The notes under the pieces: model-generated
Told to the model about the DNA's origin: nothing
What the model saw: only the letters and a program-made list of their open reading frames with translations
Databases searched by the model: none
Shown: piece by piece, positions 33,310 to 43,010 of the stretch
Position numbering within the stretch: the stretch's first letter is position 1
Layout of the letters: every line of letters begins with the position of its first letter
Assembly: GCF_002907375.1 (NCBI RefSeq)
Contig: NZ_MIYK01000010.1
Span: forward strand, 186,001-250,000
Length of the DNA stretch: 64,000 bases
Direction of reading: 5' to 3'
Source: Fructilactobacillus lindneri DSM 20690 = JCM 11027
GTDB lineage: Bacteria; Bacillota; Bacilli; Lactobacillales; Lactobacillaceae
Made by a program: the position numbers and the translations under genes

Positions 33310-33429
33310 TGATAGAGCTTCCTTTCAATTAAAGCATCATTATATTTTGCATAACCAAGTTTATTGTAACTCAATTTACATAGATGTATTAATAAATAGC
33401 TTGAATTTATTAAAATAATCAAATCTAAG
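33310..33429. other. Intergenic stretch between ydhK and the glyA promoter
   Basis: AT-rich 120 bases. It must contain the ydhK promoter on the minus strand. No further ORF or structure is evident. Confidence 0.4.
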
Positions 33430-33458
33430 TTGACAACTAAATTCAAATAATTTAACAT
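33430..33458 (+). promoter_or_regulatory. glyA promoter
   Basis: Perfect TTGACA (33430-33435), 17-base spacer, TAACAT (33453-33458). The transcript would start near 33465, leaving a leader of about 250 bases before the ATG at 33718. Confidence 0.65.
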
Positions 33459-33464
33459 AAAAAC

Positions 33465-33717
33465 AACTTGAAAGTAGTAATTCTTTTTATTGCGTATAGC
33501 GAGTATTCAAATTAGTGAAATGGAATACCGTGATGAGGAATGAAGGCAGTCAAGATTGATTAAATAAATTAAATGTTCTTAACTAAGATTAAGACACTAA
33601 GGTATTAAGTGTGAGCTTAATATAAAATAAGGTGGAACAGTGTTGTAAACGCCCTTGTACGAAAGTACGAGAGCGTTTTTTGTCTTTACTTTTATATTTT
33701 TTGAGGAGGAAATCAGT
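33465..33717 (+). promoter_or_regulatory. T-box riboswitch leader upstream of glyA, probably glycine-specific
   Basis: Leader of about 250 bases. The 3' part has GGTGGAACAGTG at 33631-33642, close to the T-box antiterminator core (GGTGGAACCGCG), then a 12-bp intrinsic terminator (33649-33660 with 33665-33676, T-run to 33681). TGGA in the antiterminator bulge pairs with UCCA, fitting tRNA-Gly, which carries U73. A candidate Gly specifier codon GGC lies at 33545-33547 inside a Stem I-like region with GAGTA and GTGA elements. Uncharged tRNA-Gly would favour antitermination, so glyA would be induced by glycine starvation. Stem I is read by eye only. Confidence 0.6.
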
Positions 33718-34950
33718 ATGTATGATTTTTCAAAGCAGGACCCGACCATTTGGAACGCGGTCCAAAAAGAAGAACAACGACAAGAAGATGTCATTGAACT
33801 AATTGCATCCGAAAATTTGGCATCAAAGGCTGTTCGAGCAGTTCAAGGATCAGTTTTGACTAATAAATATGCAGTTGGTTATCCAGAAAGTCGAGTTTAT
33901 ACTGGAAATGAAGCAATTGATGTGATTGACAACGCTGCTCGCAATCGAGCTAAAAAACTTTTCAATGCTGAATACGCTAATGTTTTTCCTCATTCAGGAA
34001 CTCAAGCTAATCAAGCAGTTTATTCTGCCTTTTTACAACCAGGCGATAAAATTTTATCAATGAGCGAACATGCTGGAGGACATTTTACCCATGGACAAAA
34101 GCATAATTTCTCAGGAAAACTATATGATTCGTATTTTTATGGAGTCAATCCACAAACTGAGTTATTAGACTATGATGAAATTGCTCGAATTGCTCATGAA
34201 GTACAACCAAAATTAATTATTGCCGGAGCATCAGCTTATAGTCACGTGATTGATTGGTGGAAATTTAGAGATATCGCAGATGAAGTGGGTGCTTATTTAA
34301 TGGTTGATATGGCATACATTGCCGGTTTAGTAGCTGGTGGAGTTCATCCTAATCCAGTTGACGTTGCTGATGTAGTAACGTCAACTACGCATAAAACATT
34401 GCGCGGACCACGAGGTGGAATGATTTTAGCAAAACGGCAGTATGCTAAAAAATTAGACCAGGCGGTTTTCCCAGTTTCGCAAAGTGGGACGTTGGAGCAA
34501 GTGGTGGCAGCTAAGGCAATTGCTTATAAAGAAGATCTGCAGCCGGAATTTAGAGAATATACTAAGCAAGTTATTAAAAATGCTCAAGCAATGGCAGCTG
34601 TTTTTAAACAAGCAGATCAGATTCGATTGGTTTCAGGTGGGACTGAAAATCATGAAATGACTTTAGACTTGAATGCCACTAACCTAACTGGGGCACAGGC
34701 GGCTGACTTATTATACTCAGTTGGCATTGCAACAAATAAAGAATTATTGCCTCTTGAAACTGATGATACGATGGAAGGAATTCGTGTTGGAACGCCAACA
34801 ATCACTAGTCGTGGTTTTGATGAAACTGATGCGGCCACAGTGGCTGAATTAATTGTAAAAGTTTTGAATCATCCCAATGATAAAACTCAATTAAATGAAG
34901 CTAAAATGATAGTGACTGAATTAACCAATCATCATCCAGCTACTAGATAA
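33718..34950 (+). CDS. glyA: Serine hydroxymethyltransferase
   Basis: PLP enzyme, 410 residues, that interconverts serine and glycine with transfer of a one-carbon unit to tetrahydrofolate. The PLP lysine is in [13 protein letters not shown]; other motifs are [22 protein letters not shown] and [13 protein letters not shown] at 33718 has GAGGAGG; an open frame from 33655 crosses the terminator and is not the start. Preceded by a T-box-like leader, which makes expression responsive to glycine supply. A strong terminator follows. Confidence 0.95.
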   Translation: MYDFSKQDPTIWNAVQKEEQRQEDVIELIASENLASKAVRAVQGSVLTNKYAVGYPESRVYTGNEAIDVIDNAARNRAKKLFNAEYANVFPHSGTQANQAVYSAFLQPGDKILSMSEHAGGHFTHGQKHNFSGKLYDSYFYGVNPQTELLDYDEIARIAHEVQPKLIIAGASAYSHVIDWWKFRDIADEVGAYLMVDMAYIAGLVAGGVHPNPVDVADVVTSTTHKTLRGPRGGMILAKRQYAKKLDQAVFPVSQSGTLEQVVAAKAIAYKEDLQPEFREYTKQVIKNAQAMAAVFKQADQIRLVSGGTENHEMTLDLNATNLTGAQAADLLYSVGIATNKELLPLETDDTMEGIRVGTPTITSRGFDETDAATVAELIVKVLNHPNDKTQLNEAKMIVTELTNHHPATR

Positions 34951-34954
34951 AAAT

Positions 34955-34993
34955 AAAACTCATTTCCGACTGATTGCGGAAATGAGTTTTTTA
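34955..34993. terminator. Terminator between glyA and pepT
   Basis: Perfect 14-bp stem, 34955-34968 with 34977-34990, 8-base loop and T-run. Works for both convergent genes. Confidence 0.9.
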
Positions 34994-34998
34994 ATGCT

Positions 34999-36237
34999 TT
35001 ATTTGTTAACAGGAACATCTTGAACGATTTGAACAATTAATTCCACTGCTTTTTGCATGGTTTGTAATGAAACATATTCAAAACGACCATGCATGTTTTC
35101 AGGTCCGGCAAAAATATTTGGCGTTGGGGTACCTAAAAATGAAATCTTTGAACCATCAGTCCCACCACGAACGGGGAAAACATGAGGTGTGATGCCAACT
35201 TGTTTCATTGCTGTTTCGACTAAGTTAACTGGAGTTAAGTCTTTCTTTAAGACATCTGCCATATTGTAATATTGATCATAAATATTGATTTCAACCCGAT
35301 TTTTACCATATTTTTGATTGAACTTGTCAGCTAAATCTTTAATAACAGTTTTTCGCTTTTCAAATTGATCACGATCAAAGTCTCTAATAATATAATTTAA
35401 TGTAGCATTGTCGATAGTGCCTTTCATATCAGTTAATAGATAGAAACCTTCGCGTCCTTCAGTATTTTCTGGGCGCTCATCATCAGGTAGTTGTTCGTGA
35501 AGATCCATCGCTAATTGTGATGCGTTTACCATTACGTCTTTTGCTTCTGCAGGGTGAACGTTAGTACCATTAAATTTGATGTCAGCAGCAGCAGCATTAA
35601 AAGTTTCATATTCTAGGTCTCCTAGAGGACCACCATCAACTGTGTATGCATATTTAGCTCCAAAGTCTTTAACATTAAAATGATCAGCCCCAGTTCCAAT
35701 TTCTTCATCAGGGCCAAAAGCAATCACAATATCACCATGTTTAATCTCTGGATGGTCAATCAAATACTGCATAGCATCCATAATTTCAGCAACTCCTGAT
35801 TTGTCATCAGCACCTAAAAGGGTTGAACCATCAGTCGTGATAAGCGTCTGACCGGCATGATTTTTTAGACTTGGAAAGACACTAGGATCTAGTTGATATT
35901 GGCCTTTTTGGTCTAAATCAATTACCGAATGACCGTCATAGTCTTCGATAATTTGTGGCTGAATATTTTCTGAGTTAAAATCAGCACTGTCAACATGGGC
36001 AATGAAACCAATTTTGTCACGATTTTGGTTGTCGTTTGCTGGTAATTCTACAAAAACATAACCGTCTTTAGGATTAGTCCGAACCTTTTGTAAACCCATC
36101 TTGATAGCTTCCTGTTTTAATTGATTTAAGAAAGCAACTTCTTTAGGATCGGATGGGATGGTTTTAGAGTTCGGATTAGAGCGGGTGTTGGTTTTAACGT
36201 AACGTAAAAAACGCTCTAATAAATTTTCTGTTGTCAT
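34999..36237 (-). CDS. pepT: Peptidase T, tripeptide aminopeptidase (M20)
   Basis: Di-zinc aminopeptidase that removes the N-terminal residue of tripeptides, 412 residues. Zinc ligands and catalytic residues: IAHVDSADF (His), LGADDKSGVAEI (bridging Asp), GPDEEIGTGADHF (catalytic and zinc-ligand Glu), KYAYTVDGGPLGDLEYETFN (Asp), VFPVRGGTDGSKIS (His or acid near the C-terminus). Dimerisation domain between 200 and 330. Start ATG 36237 has AGGAG. Cytosolic. Together with PepO and the iminopeptidase-like enzyme it fits the peptide-dependent lifestyle of lactic acid bacteria. Confidence 0.95.
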   Translation of the reverse strand: MTTENLLERFLRYVKTNTRSNPNSKTIPSDPKEVAFLNQLKQEAIKMGLQKVRTNPKDGYVFVELPANDNQNRDKIGFIAHVDSADFNSENIQPQIIEDYDGHSVIDLDQKGQYQLDPSVFPSLKNHAGQTLITTDGSTLLGADDKSGVAEIMDAMQYLIDHPEIKHGDIVIAFGPDEEIGTGADHFNVKDFGAKYAYTVDGGPLGDLEYETFNAAAADIKFNGTNVHPAEAKDVMVNASQLAMDLHEQLPDDERPENTEGREGFYLLTDMKGTIDNATLNYIIRDFDRDQFEKRKTVIKDLADKFNQKYGKNRVEINIYDQYYNMADVLKKDLTPVNLVETAMKQVGITPHVFPVRGGTDGSKISFLGTPTPNIFAGPENMHGRFEYVSLQTMQKAVELIVQIVQDVPVNK

Positions 36238-36372
36238 AACGATATCTCCTCTATTAATTTAACTAACATCATAGTATAAATTTAACACGGATTGTTATTA
36301 TTTTGCTTTTTTTGCTGAATTAATTTTAAAATTGGCTATAATTAAAGTGAAACCTAAGAGGGAGAGATTACG

Positions 36373-36741
36373 ATGGATGTTGATATTGAAGTAAGCGAGG
36401 GTCATATTAATGTAATTGGTCCGTTTTATTTGAATTCAAAAGCTGGTAACGAAGAGTTTGTGCGTTTTTGGAACCAATTTATTACTCAGCAGGTTCGATT
36501 GATTATGGATGAATTAGGTGATAAAAAATTTGCAACGATTGTCCAGAAGTCAAATGAAATTGAAATTAATGCCATTCCTGATCCATTAAAGATTCAAATT
36601 AAGTTAACAGCAGAGCCGGATAAAGTTGATAAAACTCAAACTCGTTTGTCAGTTGTAGGAGTATCTTTTAGTCCTGATTTAAGTGATGAAAAAGTGTTAT
36701 TTATTTTAGGTTATATTAACGCTGCTATTACAGGTGCATAA
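36373..36741 (+). CDS. Hypothetical protein, 122 residues
   Basis: ATG at 36373 with GAGGGAGAG eight bases upstream. Mixed alpha/beta: VDIEVSEGHINVIGPFYL, FVRFWNQFITQQVRLIMDEL, KIQIKLTAEPDKVD and RLSVVGVSFSPDL. Acidic, no membrane segment. No family is recognised. It is monocistronic between a divergent pepT and a terminator. Confidence 0.6.
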   Translation: MDVDIEVSEGHINVIGPFYLNSKAGNEEFVRFWNQFITQQVRLIMDELGDKKFATIVQKSNEIEINAIPDPLKIQIKLTAEPDKVDKTQTRLSVVGVSFSPDLSDEKVLFILGYINAAITGA

Positions 36742-36745
36742 AAAA

Positions 36746-36793
36746 CGATTAGGAATCTGAAGAGTGGTAAATTCAGATTCCTAATCGCTTTTT
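36746..36793. terminator. Terminator after the 122-residue gene
   Basis: Perfect 16-bp stem, 36746-36761 with 36772-36787, T-run. Confidence 0.9.
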
Positions 36794-36812
36794 TATTTTC
36801 ATAGTTGAGACT

Positions 36813-36850
36813 AAAAAAATCCCGAACTCCAATTGGAATTCAGGATTTTT
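36813..36850 (-). terminator. asnB terminator
   Basis: AAAATCC and inner TCC-AATT-GGA pair in an interrupted stem, U-run on the minus strand from 36819. Confidence 0.7.
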
Positions 36851-36852
36851 GT

Positions 36853-38757
36853 TTAACGATCTGTTGGTGTTAGTACTACTTCATCAGCATAATTCATGTT
36901 GGTATTTTCAGGGAAGTAAACACCATACCAGAGAATGAAAGTATAAATGGTAAAAATCTTTTGCATACTTGATTTACCATCAGCATGTTGTTTAAGGATG
37001 TAGTCCAAATTGTCAACATTGAAGAATTTTTGGGCAATATCAGAATGAAAGGCTTTTACAATTCGTTCATGATATTTTGGATCATTAATCCATTGTGCAA
37101 TTGGTGATGGGAATCCAAGTTTTTCTTTTTCAGCTACAACTTTTGGCACTTGGGAAGCAGCTGCTTTTCTAAATGAAACTTTGGTAACCGGTTTGCCATC
37201 CTCAAAGGTAATTCGAGTTTTAGTTGGCATTGTAGCTGCGAAGTTAGCAACCACTTTATCAACTAAGGGAGTTCTAACTTCTAAACTATTTGCCATGCTC
37301 ATTCGATCAGCCTTATGCAAGATATCAAATGGCAACCAAGTATTAATATCGAAGTATTGTTCTTGTGTTACTTCATCCTGGTTAGCGACATCATCGAAAA
37401 TATGTTTAGTATATTCAGCAGTATCACGATTCAATGCCGGATTCTTCAAGACTTTAGCACGATCAACTTCATCAAAGACGTAGTTAACTCGGTAGTAACG
37501 ACGCCACAATGGTTCAGCACCACGGATTAAGAAACGACGTCCATGGAAGCGAGGGAACTTAGCGGCAATTTTACCCAAAGCACTACGAATAAATCCAGGA
37601 ACTAATTTTTGATAACGTTCAAAAGTAAATGCTTCTAGGTAAGTGTTATAACCTCCGAAGAATTCATCTGCACCTTCACCGGAAAGACTAACAGGAACAT
37701 CTTTTCTAGCTCCTTGGGAAAGATAAAAGAGTTGTGGTGCAGATGGATTAGAAAGTGGTTCATCCATGTAGTACATCATTGTTGGTAAGAAATCAAAATA
37801 ATCATCACCAGTCATGGTTAAAGCAGTATTAGGCTGGTCGAGTTCTTTGGCAAATTTAGTTGACCAGGATAGTTCACTAAATTTAGAGTCATTGAATCCG
37901 ATTGAGAAAGAATGAATTGGCTGCAGTTTAGCGGCTTCAGTAAAGACATAACTAGAATCAACTCCACTAGATAAGAAACTACCTACAGGAACATCTGCAA
38001 TCATATGTGCTTTTACAGAATCGGCAACTAAACCTTCAATTTTTTTTGCATCTTCGTCAATCGTTTGATTATGATCAATGTGGTCGTAATTATATTTGTA
38101 GTAAGTATCAGTAGTTACATTACCATCTTTGTAAACAAAATATTGACCAGGCATTACTTTATACACATTTTTAAACATTGTTTCCTTAGAAGGAATAAAT
38201 TCAAAACTAAGTTGGATTGCCAATAAATCTTCGTTTAATTGTTTGTTAAAGTTGGGATTAGGTAAAAATGCTTTGATTTCTGATCCCCACATAAAGTTTT
38301 TACCATCATCATAATAGTAAAGAGGTTTGATACCGAAGTGGTCGCGAGCACCAAAAACTTGGTGTTTCTTTTGGTCATAAATTACAAAGGCAAACATACC
38401 ACGAAGTTTGCTAAGTAACTTTTTAGGACCCCAGGCTTCATAACCGCGAATTAATACTTCAGAATCACAATCAGTTTTAAAGGTTTGTCCAGCTTCAATT
38501 AATTCTTTTTGTAAATCTTTATAATTATAAATTTCACCATTAAAGGTTAAAACATCGGTTTTGTCATCACCATACATTGGTTGAGCTCCGTGAGCTAAAT
38601 CAATAATTGATAAACGACGAAATCCCATCGAAACGTCTTCATTTTGAAAATATCCGCTATCATCAGGACCACGATGTTTAATCTTATCAGCCATATTTTT
38701 GATGGTCTCTTTATTAGCGATGCCATCTTGATTAATATATCCAGTAAATCCACACAT
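36853..38757 (-). CDS. asnB: Asparagine synthase, glutamine-hydrolysing
   Basis: Makes asparagine from aspartate and glutamine with ATP; 634 residues. MCGFTGYI gives the N-terminal Cys nucleophile after Met removal, and the glutaminase domain runs to about 215 (FRRLSIIDLAHGAQPMYG). The synthetase domain has the PP-loop SSGVDSSYV, SEGADEFFGGYN and SMANSLEVRTPLVD. Length is long compared with about 550 for some AsnB. ATG at 38757 with AAAGGAG. It is monocistronic with its own terminator. Asparaginase is also present at 20994. Confidence 0.94.
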   Translation of the reverse strand: MCGFTGYINQDGIANKETIKNMADKIKHRGPDDSGYFQNEDVSMGFRRLSIIDLAHGAQPMYGDDKTDVLTFNGEIYNYKDLQKELIEAGQTFKTDCDSEVLIRGYEAWGPKKLLSKLRGMFAFVIYDQKKHQVFGARDHFGIKPLYYYDDGKNFMWGSEIKAFLPNPNFNKQLNEDLLAIQLSFEFIPSKETMFKNVYKVMPGQYFVYKDGNVTTDTYYKYNYDHIDHNQTIDEDAKKIEGLVADSVKAHMIADVPVGSFLSSGVDSSYVFTEAAKLQPIHSFSIGFNDSKFSELSWSTKFAKELDQPNTALTMTGDDYFDFLPTMMYYMDEPLSNPSAPQLFYLSQGARKDVPVSLSGEGADEFFGGYNTYLEAFTFERYQKLVPGFIRSALGKIAAKFPRFHGRRFLIRGAEPLWRRYYRVNYVFDEVDRAKVLKNPALNRDTAEYTKHIFDDVANQDEVTQEQYFDINTWLPFDILHKADRMSMANSLEVRTPLVDKVVANFAATMPTKTRITFEDGKPVTKVSFRKAAASQVPKVVAEKEKLGFPSPIAQWINDPKYHERIVKAFHSDIAQKFFNVDNLDYILKQHADGKSSMQKIFTIYTFILWYGVYFPENTNMNYADEVVLTPTDR

Positions 38758-38913
38758 ATTATTTGCTCCTTTACTTAATTAAATCAGAATTTAAAATTGC
38801 TCTACTATCTATTTTACGTGAAATCCTATTTTTTTCCAGCTAAAACCGGTTAACATTTGTCTAAGAAAGGGTTACATTACCGATTAGCTAGGCTTTAGAC
38901 AAACGTTACATAG

Positions 38914-39573
38914 TCATTTTACTGTGAGTCGTTTAAGTGGGAAAATAATGGCCATTAAGATACTAGCTGTCATAGTGATTGTTAAAATTACTAGTCCAAT
39001 TAAATTTATTGGATTATGAATTAAAGCTAAATTGTGATAAATATAAACATTTAAAATATACCCAGTTGCAACCACCACAAGAAAGATTAGGGGAACAACA
39101 ATCATTAATTTTCGCATCAAAGGTTGATTATCAGTAATTGTTTTCCAATGACTTTCGTAGAGAAAAATAATTGATAAATCAATAATTAAAAGTGGGGTAA
39201 TCCAGAGATTTTTAAGTGAAAATGGAGTTAATAAAATCACTAAACTAGCTAAAATTAAAATTAAGTCAAAATAATAAGCATATTTACTAATATAACCCCA
39301 ACGCTTATAACGAATTAATTTGGTACGATAACTTATTTTAGCTTCTTGATTTGATTGTTCGCCATCGCTAATTAATTGACTAGTAGGGATGTGATATAAA
39401 TCGGCTAGCTTGTTAACGAGTTCAAAGTTCGGAAGACTACGCCCAGTTTCCCAGCTGAAAATAGTTTTTCGCGAAACATTTAATTGTTTAGCAACTTCTG
39501 ATTGGGTTAAATTTTGCTGCTGGCGAGCCTGCTTTAATTTTTCCGCAAGATTCAATGGTCTTTCCTCTTTCAT
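38914..39573 (-). CDS. XRE-family regulator with membrane domain
   Basis: 219 residues. N-terminal lambda-repressor-like HTH at about 7-62 (LKQARQQQNLTQSEVAKQLN and SRKTIFSWETGRSLPN), then a charged linker and four membrane helices from about 95 (YYFDLILILASLVILLTPF, ITPLLIIDLSIIFLY, MIVVPLIFLVVVATGYIL, IGLVILTITMTASILMAI). Membrane-anchored XRE proteins of this type may sense envelope signals. ATG at 39573 with GAAAGACC (weak). No target gene is visible. Confidence 0.8.
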   Translation of the reverse strand: MKEERPLNLAEKLKQARQQQNLTQSEVAKQLNVSRKTIFSWETGRSLPNFELVNKLADLYHIPTSQLISDGEQSNQEAKISYRTKLIRYKRWGYISKYAYYFDLILILASLVILLTPFSLKNLWITPLLIIDLSIIFLYESHWKTITDNQPLMRKLMIVVPLIFLVVVATGYILNVYIYHNLALIHNPINLIGLVILTITMTASILMAIIFPLKRLTVK

Positions 39574-39587
39574 TAATTTTAGGCAAT

Positions 39588-39617
39588 AAAAAAGCTTACT
39601 GAATTCCTCCAGTAGGC
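39588..39617 (-). terminator. Terminator of the UspA/PEBP genes
   Basis: On the minus strand GCCTACTG pairs with CAGTAAGC (one mismatch), loop of eight, then six U. It follows the uspA stop. Confidence 0.7.
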
Positions 39618-39634
39618 ATTCTTATGCTAAAAGC

Positions 39635-40108
39635 TTATTTTTTAGGTAATAACTTATTATCTAATCCGGTTCTTACAATTAAAACGTCACAAGGGGCATG
39701 ACTATTAACGAAGCTGGCAACTGAACCTTCAAAGATTCTTTCAGCAGCATTTTTGCCAGTTGCTCCCATCATAATTAAGTCGGTATCGTAATCATGAGTG
39801 AAGTCATAAGTAATAATATTTTTAGGACTACCAAAGCGAACGTGCATATGAATATCAGTAATTCCAGTTTTTTCTTTAGTAGTTTTAACTAAATCTTTTA
39901 GATAAGAGATTTGATCGTCAACCATTTGAGTAATGGCATCACTATCAATCACTCCATAACTAAATCCAAAACTAGTGGTATTTAGCACATTTAAAACATC
40001 GACACGGGCTTGATTACGCATAGCCACTTCAGCAGCTTTGAGTAAGGTATCTTCAGAAAGTTTAGAACCATCAACAGGAACTAAGATACGTTTGTATTCA
40101 TTTAACAT
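39635..40108 (-). CDS. Universal stress protein, UspA family (ATP-binding type)
   Basis: 157 residues from ATG 40108, chosen for GGAGG seven bases before it. N-terminal KRILVPVDGSKLSEDTLLKA and the full ATP motif MMGATGKNAAERIFEGSVAS (G-2x-G-9x-G-S) are present, unlike the paralogue at 4782-5231. The start reading MLNEYK fits the family. It follows the PEBP-like gene by 13 bases, so the two form an operon. Role: general stress resistance, nucleotide binding. Exact partner unknown. Confidence 0.88.
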   Translation of the reverse strand: MLNEYKRILVPVDGSKLSEDTLLKAAEVAMRNQARVDVLNVLNTTSFGFSYGVIDSDAITQMVDDQISYLKDLVKTTKEKTGITDIHMHVRFGSPKNIITYDFTHDYDTDLIMMGATGKNAAERIFEGSVASFVNSHAPCDVLIVRTGLDNKLLPKK

Positions 40109-40121
40109 AATGATCCTCCAA

Positions 40122-40631
40122 TTAATTTTTAACCGGTAGCACTTGTTCAGCAACAGCTAAAAGATGCTGATTTATTTTTTGTTGTAATTCATTTAGCCAA
40201 AACCCATCTTGTAGATCTAAGATTTGATCTAACGCATAAACATATAAATGATAATTATGTGGTTGATCAGGAGGGGTAGGACCAGTGTAATGTTCGTTTA
40301 AAACTGGATTTTGCTCATTAATCAAACCGCCGGCAAGACTATTTTTTCCTAAAGTCATTTTAATACTATCGTCTTGACTACTATTTTCTGGTATTTGAGT
40401 TGTTTTTGGATCAATATTAGCCGCTACCCAATGAATAAAAGTAAAACCACAAACTGGAATAGCATCGTCATCTAACAAAACAATGGCTAAAGAAGCCGTT
40501 TTCTCTGGTACTGATGCAATTTTAATTGGAAAAGAAACAATTGGATTAGTACCAATTTTATCTTTAGCAGGCGCATGTTTAGTGTATTTATCGGGTAAAT
40601 ATCCATTTACTAGTGGAACATTAATTTTCAT
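40122..40631 (-). CDS. YbhB/YbcL-family (PEBP-like) protein
   Basis: 169 residues of the Raf-kinase-inhibitor/PEBP fold from ATG 40631 (AGGAGG eight bases upstream; an earlier TTG is too close). Motifs: DDDAIPVCGFTFIHWVAANI (the ligand-binding D-x-D and H-W), and TGPTPPDQPHNYHLYVYAL. Bacterial members are soluble and of unclear role. It precedes uspA in the operon, so the two are probably co-expressed in stress. Confidence 0.88.
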   Translation of the reverse strand: MKINVPLVNGYLPDKYTKHAPAKDKIGTNPIVSFPIKIASVPEKTASLAIVLLDDDAIPVCGFTFIHWVAANIDPKTTQIPENSSQDDSIKMTLGKNSLAGGLINEQNPVLNEHYTGPTPPDQPHNYHLYVYALDQILDLQDGFWLNELQQKINQHLLAVAEQVLPVKN

Positions 40632-40679
40632 AATCAATTCCTCCTATTTTTATTATAACTTAAAAATAAATGAATATAA

Positions 40680-40708
40680 AAAATAAGGAGTCCGAAAACT
40701 CCTTATTT
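40680..40708 (-). terminator. Terminator overlapping the stop of the 192-residue gene
   Basis: AAATAAGGAGT pairs with ACTCCTTATTT, 6-base loop, U-run on the minus strand. Confidence 0.7.
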
Positions 40709-41281
40709 AACGAAAGTCAGAACATAAAATCCTTGTCCATTTTGGGTAATTGTGTAGTTATTATAACCAGCAGCAAGCCATTGACTTTGTGTTGTTTTAG
40801 CCCAATTTTTGGCATCTTCAACTGAGTTAAAGGTGCGTGATTGACTAAATCCTGAGTCTGTAGTTTGCGAGCTTGTTTTTGCTGTTGATTTTGGAGCAGT
40901 TGTAACAGTGTTCGTATTGTTCTGAATGCTGTTAGACGAAGTTGCTGATTTGGAATCTATGGATTTAGATTCCATTTTGTTAGAATTTGTTTCATTTGAA
41001 TTCTTAGTAGCGGCTGGCTTAGATTTTTTATGTTCAGATTTTGAATCTTTATTTGTAGTTGACTTTTGGCTTGATGCAACTTTTGCAGTTGTAGGTTTAT
41101 TTGCTTTAGAACTTGTATGTTTGTTGATTTCATGACGAATACCAAATGCCAATGCTAAAACGATGATAACCATGCCTAAAATCCAGGGCCAAATCAATGC
41201 TTTTTTACGCGTTCTTCGTTTTTGACCATCAACATTAAAATCGTAACGCTGGTATCTTGAGTCTGGATCTTGATTTTTCAT
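40703..41281 (-). CDS. Single-pass membrane protein with Ser/Thr/Lys-rich stalk
   Basis: 192 residues from ATG 41281 (GGAGGAAATT upstream; the longer frame starting at 41341 is not supported). Basic N-terminus (KRRTRKKALIW), one membrane helix at about 28-47 (WPWILGMVIIVLALAFGIRH), then about 100 residues almost only Ser, Thr, Lys, Asn, Ala, then a compact C-terminus of 45 residues (FNSVEDAKNWAKTTQSQWL, GYNNYTITQNGQGFYVL). The end resembles a small SPOR- or LysM-like fold. Probably a cell-surface or division-associated protein. Function not known. Confidence 0.65.
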   Translation of the reverse strand: MKNQDPDSRYQRYDFNVDGQKRRTRKKALIWPWILGMVIIVLALAFGIRHEINKHTSSKANKPTTAKVASSQKSTTNKDSKSEHKKSKPAATKNSNETNSNKMESKSIDSKSATSSNSIQNNTNTVTTAPKSTAKTSSQTTDSGFSQSRTFNSVEDAKNWAKTTQSQWLAAGYNNYTITQNGQGFYVLTFVK

Positions 41282-41356
41282 AATTTCCTCCATCCATTCC
41301 AAGAGACTAATAATGACATGGTCTAAAAAGACGCATGTCATTATTAATGTTATCTA

Positions 41357-42973
41357 TTAATTTTTAATCTTATCATTAACAGCCTTTGCATTATTCATTT
41401 CTTTAGTATTTTGGTAACTGTTAACACCCCAATAGAAGAAAAATAATGCAGCAAAAATAATAACAATAAAGTCGTAAGGATAGTGAATCCAGTTTTGTCC
41501 ACCAAATGGTGTGGAACCAATATATGAAAAAGCAGACATGAAAGCTAGATAAATTAGCATCCATAGACTTCCTCTGAATTTTTTACGCCAGTTTTTCCAA
41601 TTTAGCTTTACTTCATAGAAGAAGTAGAATGGCAAACCTAAGACGATTACTAAAATAACTTCGACAGTAGTAGGCCACATTGCCCAGTAAATTGCTAAAC
41701 TAGCAAGAACGAATGAGAATGGGGCAACAATATTTGGAATATTAATAGTAACCGGACGTTTGAATTGTGGAGCATGTTTCCGTAATGCGATCAATGTAAC
41801 CGGTCCAGTCACATAAGCAATCAAAGTAGAAGTGGAAATAACACTAGCTAAGATAGCCCAGTTTTTGAAGATTGAAACTAAGATACAACTAATAATCCAG
41901 TTGGCAATCATGGCAACACGAGGAGTTCCCCATTTTTTGTCGATTTTTCCAAGAATTTTTGGCATATGACCATTTTGAGTCATGGCAGCCAAAGTACGAC
42001 TGGTTGATGCTACGAAAGAAACTCCAGTATCAAATGGTGATACGAAAGCATCTAAGTACAATAGAATAACCAACCAGTTAATGTTTAACATAATTGCTAA
42101 GTCAGCGAATGGAGATTCAAAGTTGATCCCGTGCCAACCATATTTGGCAATCATTGATGGTTTCAAAGCTCCAATGAAAGTGAATTGTAACATTACATAA
42201 ATCACAATACTAATAAGAAGAGCAATTACAATCCCACGCCAGATATTTTTCTTAGGATTAGTGATTTCATCTCCAACGTTAATAACAGTTTGAAAGGCAT
42301 TGTAAGAGAAAATAATCCCAGAAACAGTTGTTGCAGCAAAGATAGGGGCAGTTCCATATGGTAAGAATCCGCCAAAATGTGGATTGTTAAAGTTACCAGT
42401 ATGGAAACCAGAAATGATCAACATAACGATAGTAACAGTTGGAACTACTAATTTGAAAATAGAAGTTAAACTTGTGAAACGAGTCAATAAGTTAACTGAC
42501 CAGTAATTTAATAGCGTGAAAACTAAAATAAAAATGAAAACTACCATTAAACCAAGAGTAGTAACGGTTCCATTGGCAACAAAACCGTGAGTCCAACTTG
42601 CCCAAGACCAAGGTCATGAGCTCATGTATTGAACTGCAGCAACTGCTTCAATTGGAAGTAATGTTACTAATGAAACCCAGTTAGCCCAAGAGGCAATGAA
42701 ACCAAGTAGCGGACCATGGGTATAGCCGGCATACTTACTCATTCCTCCACTTTCTGGGAACATAGTACCAAGTTCGATATAAATATAAGCAATGGCACCA
42801 ATTACGATGGCCCCGATAATCCAGGAAATGATGGCAGCCGGACCGGAAATTTTTGCAGCTTCCCATGATCCAAATAACCACCCTGAACCAATAATTGAAC
42901 TTAAAGCTAACATTACGACACTAAACAAAGACATTTTTGGCTTTGCTACACCGTTGTTGTTATTTTTAGTCAT
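41357..42973 (-). pseudogene. APC-superfamily amino acid permease, interrupted by TGA
   Basis: Twelve-helix amino acid/proton symporter of the YfnA/aspartate-permease kind, 538 residues if read through. Start ATG at 42973. SSIIGSGWLFGSW is the first-helix motif with the unwound Gly-Ser-Gly; PESGGMSKYAGYTHGPLLG follows. At 42614-42616 there is an in-frame TGA (SS-stop-PWSWASW) where Trp is expected, so only G-to-A at TGG is needed. The rest continues to IKN at 41357 in the same frame. The 41357-42547 frame begins downstream with an internal Met and would lack the first three helices. Either real loss or a sequence error. Confidence 0.88.
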
Positions 42974-43010
42974 ATATAAAATTAAATTCCTTTCTTAAAA
43001 TCTATAAGGT

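Noticed and set aside
33655..33717. Longer glyA start
   Set aside because: It would translate through the T-box terminator; the ATG at 33718 has a clear GAGGAGG.
3977..42616. UGA read as tryptophan
   Set aside because: mpg, the ArsR gene, the MFS gene, the CPA2 gene and the ABC ATPase end in TGA at family-typical lengths, so TGA is a stop here.
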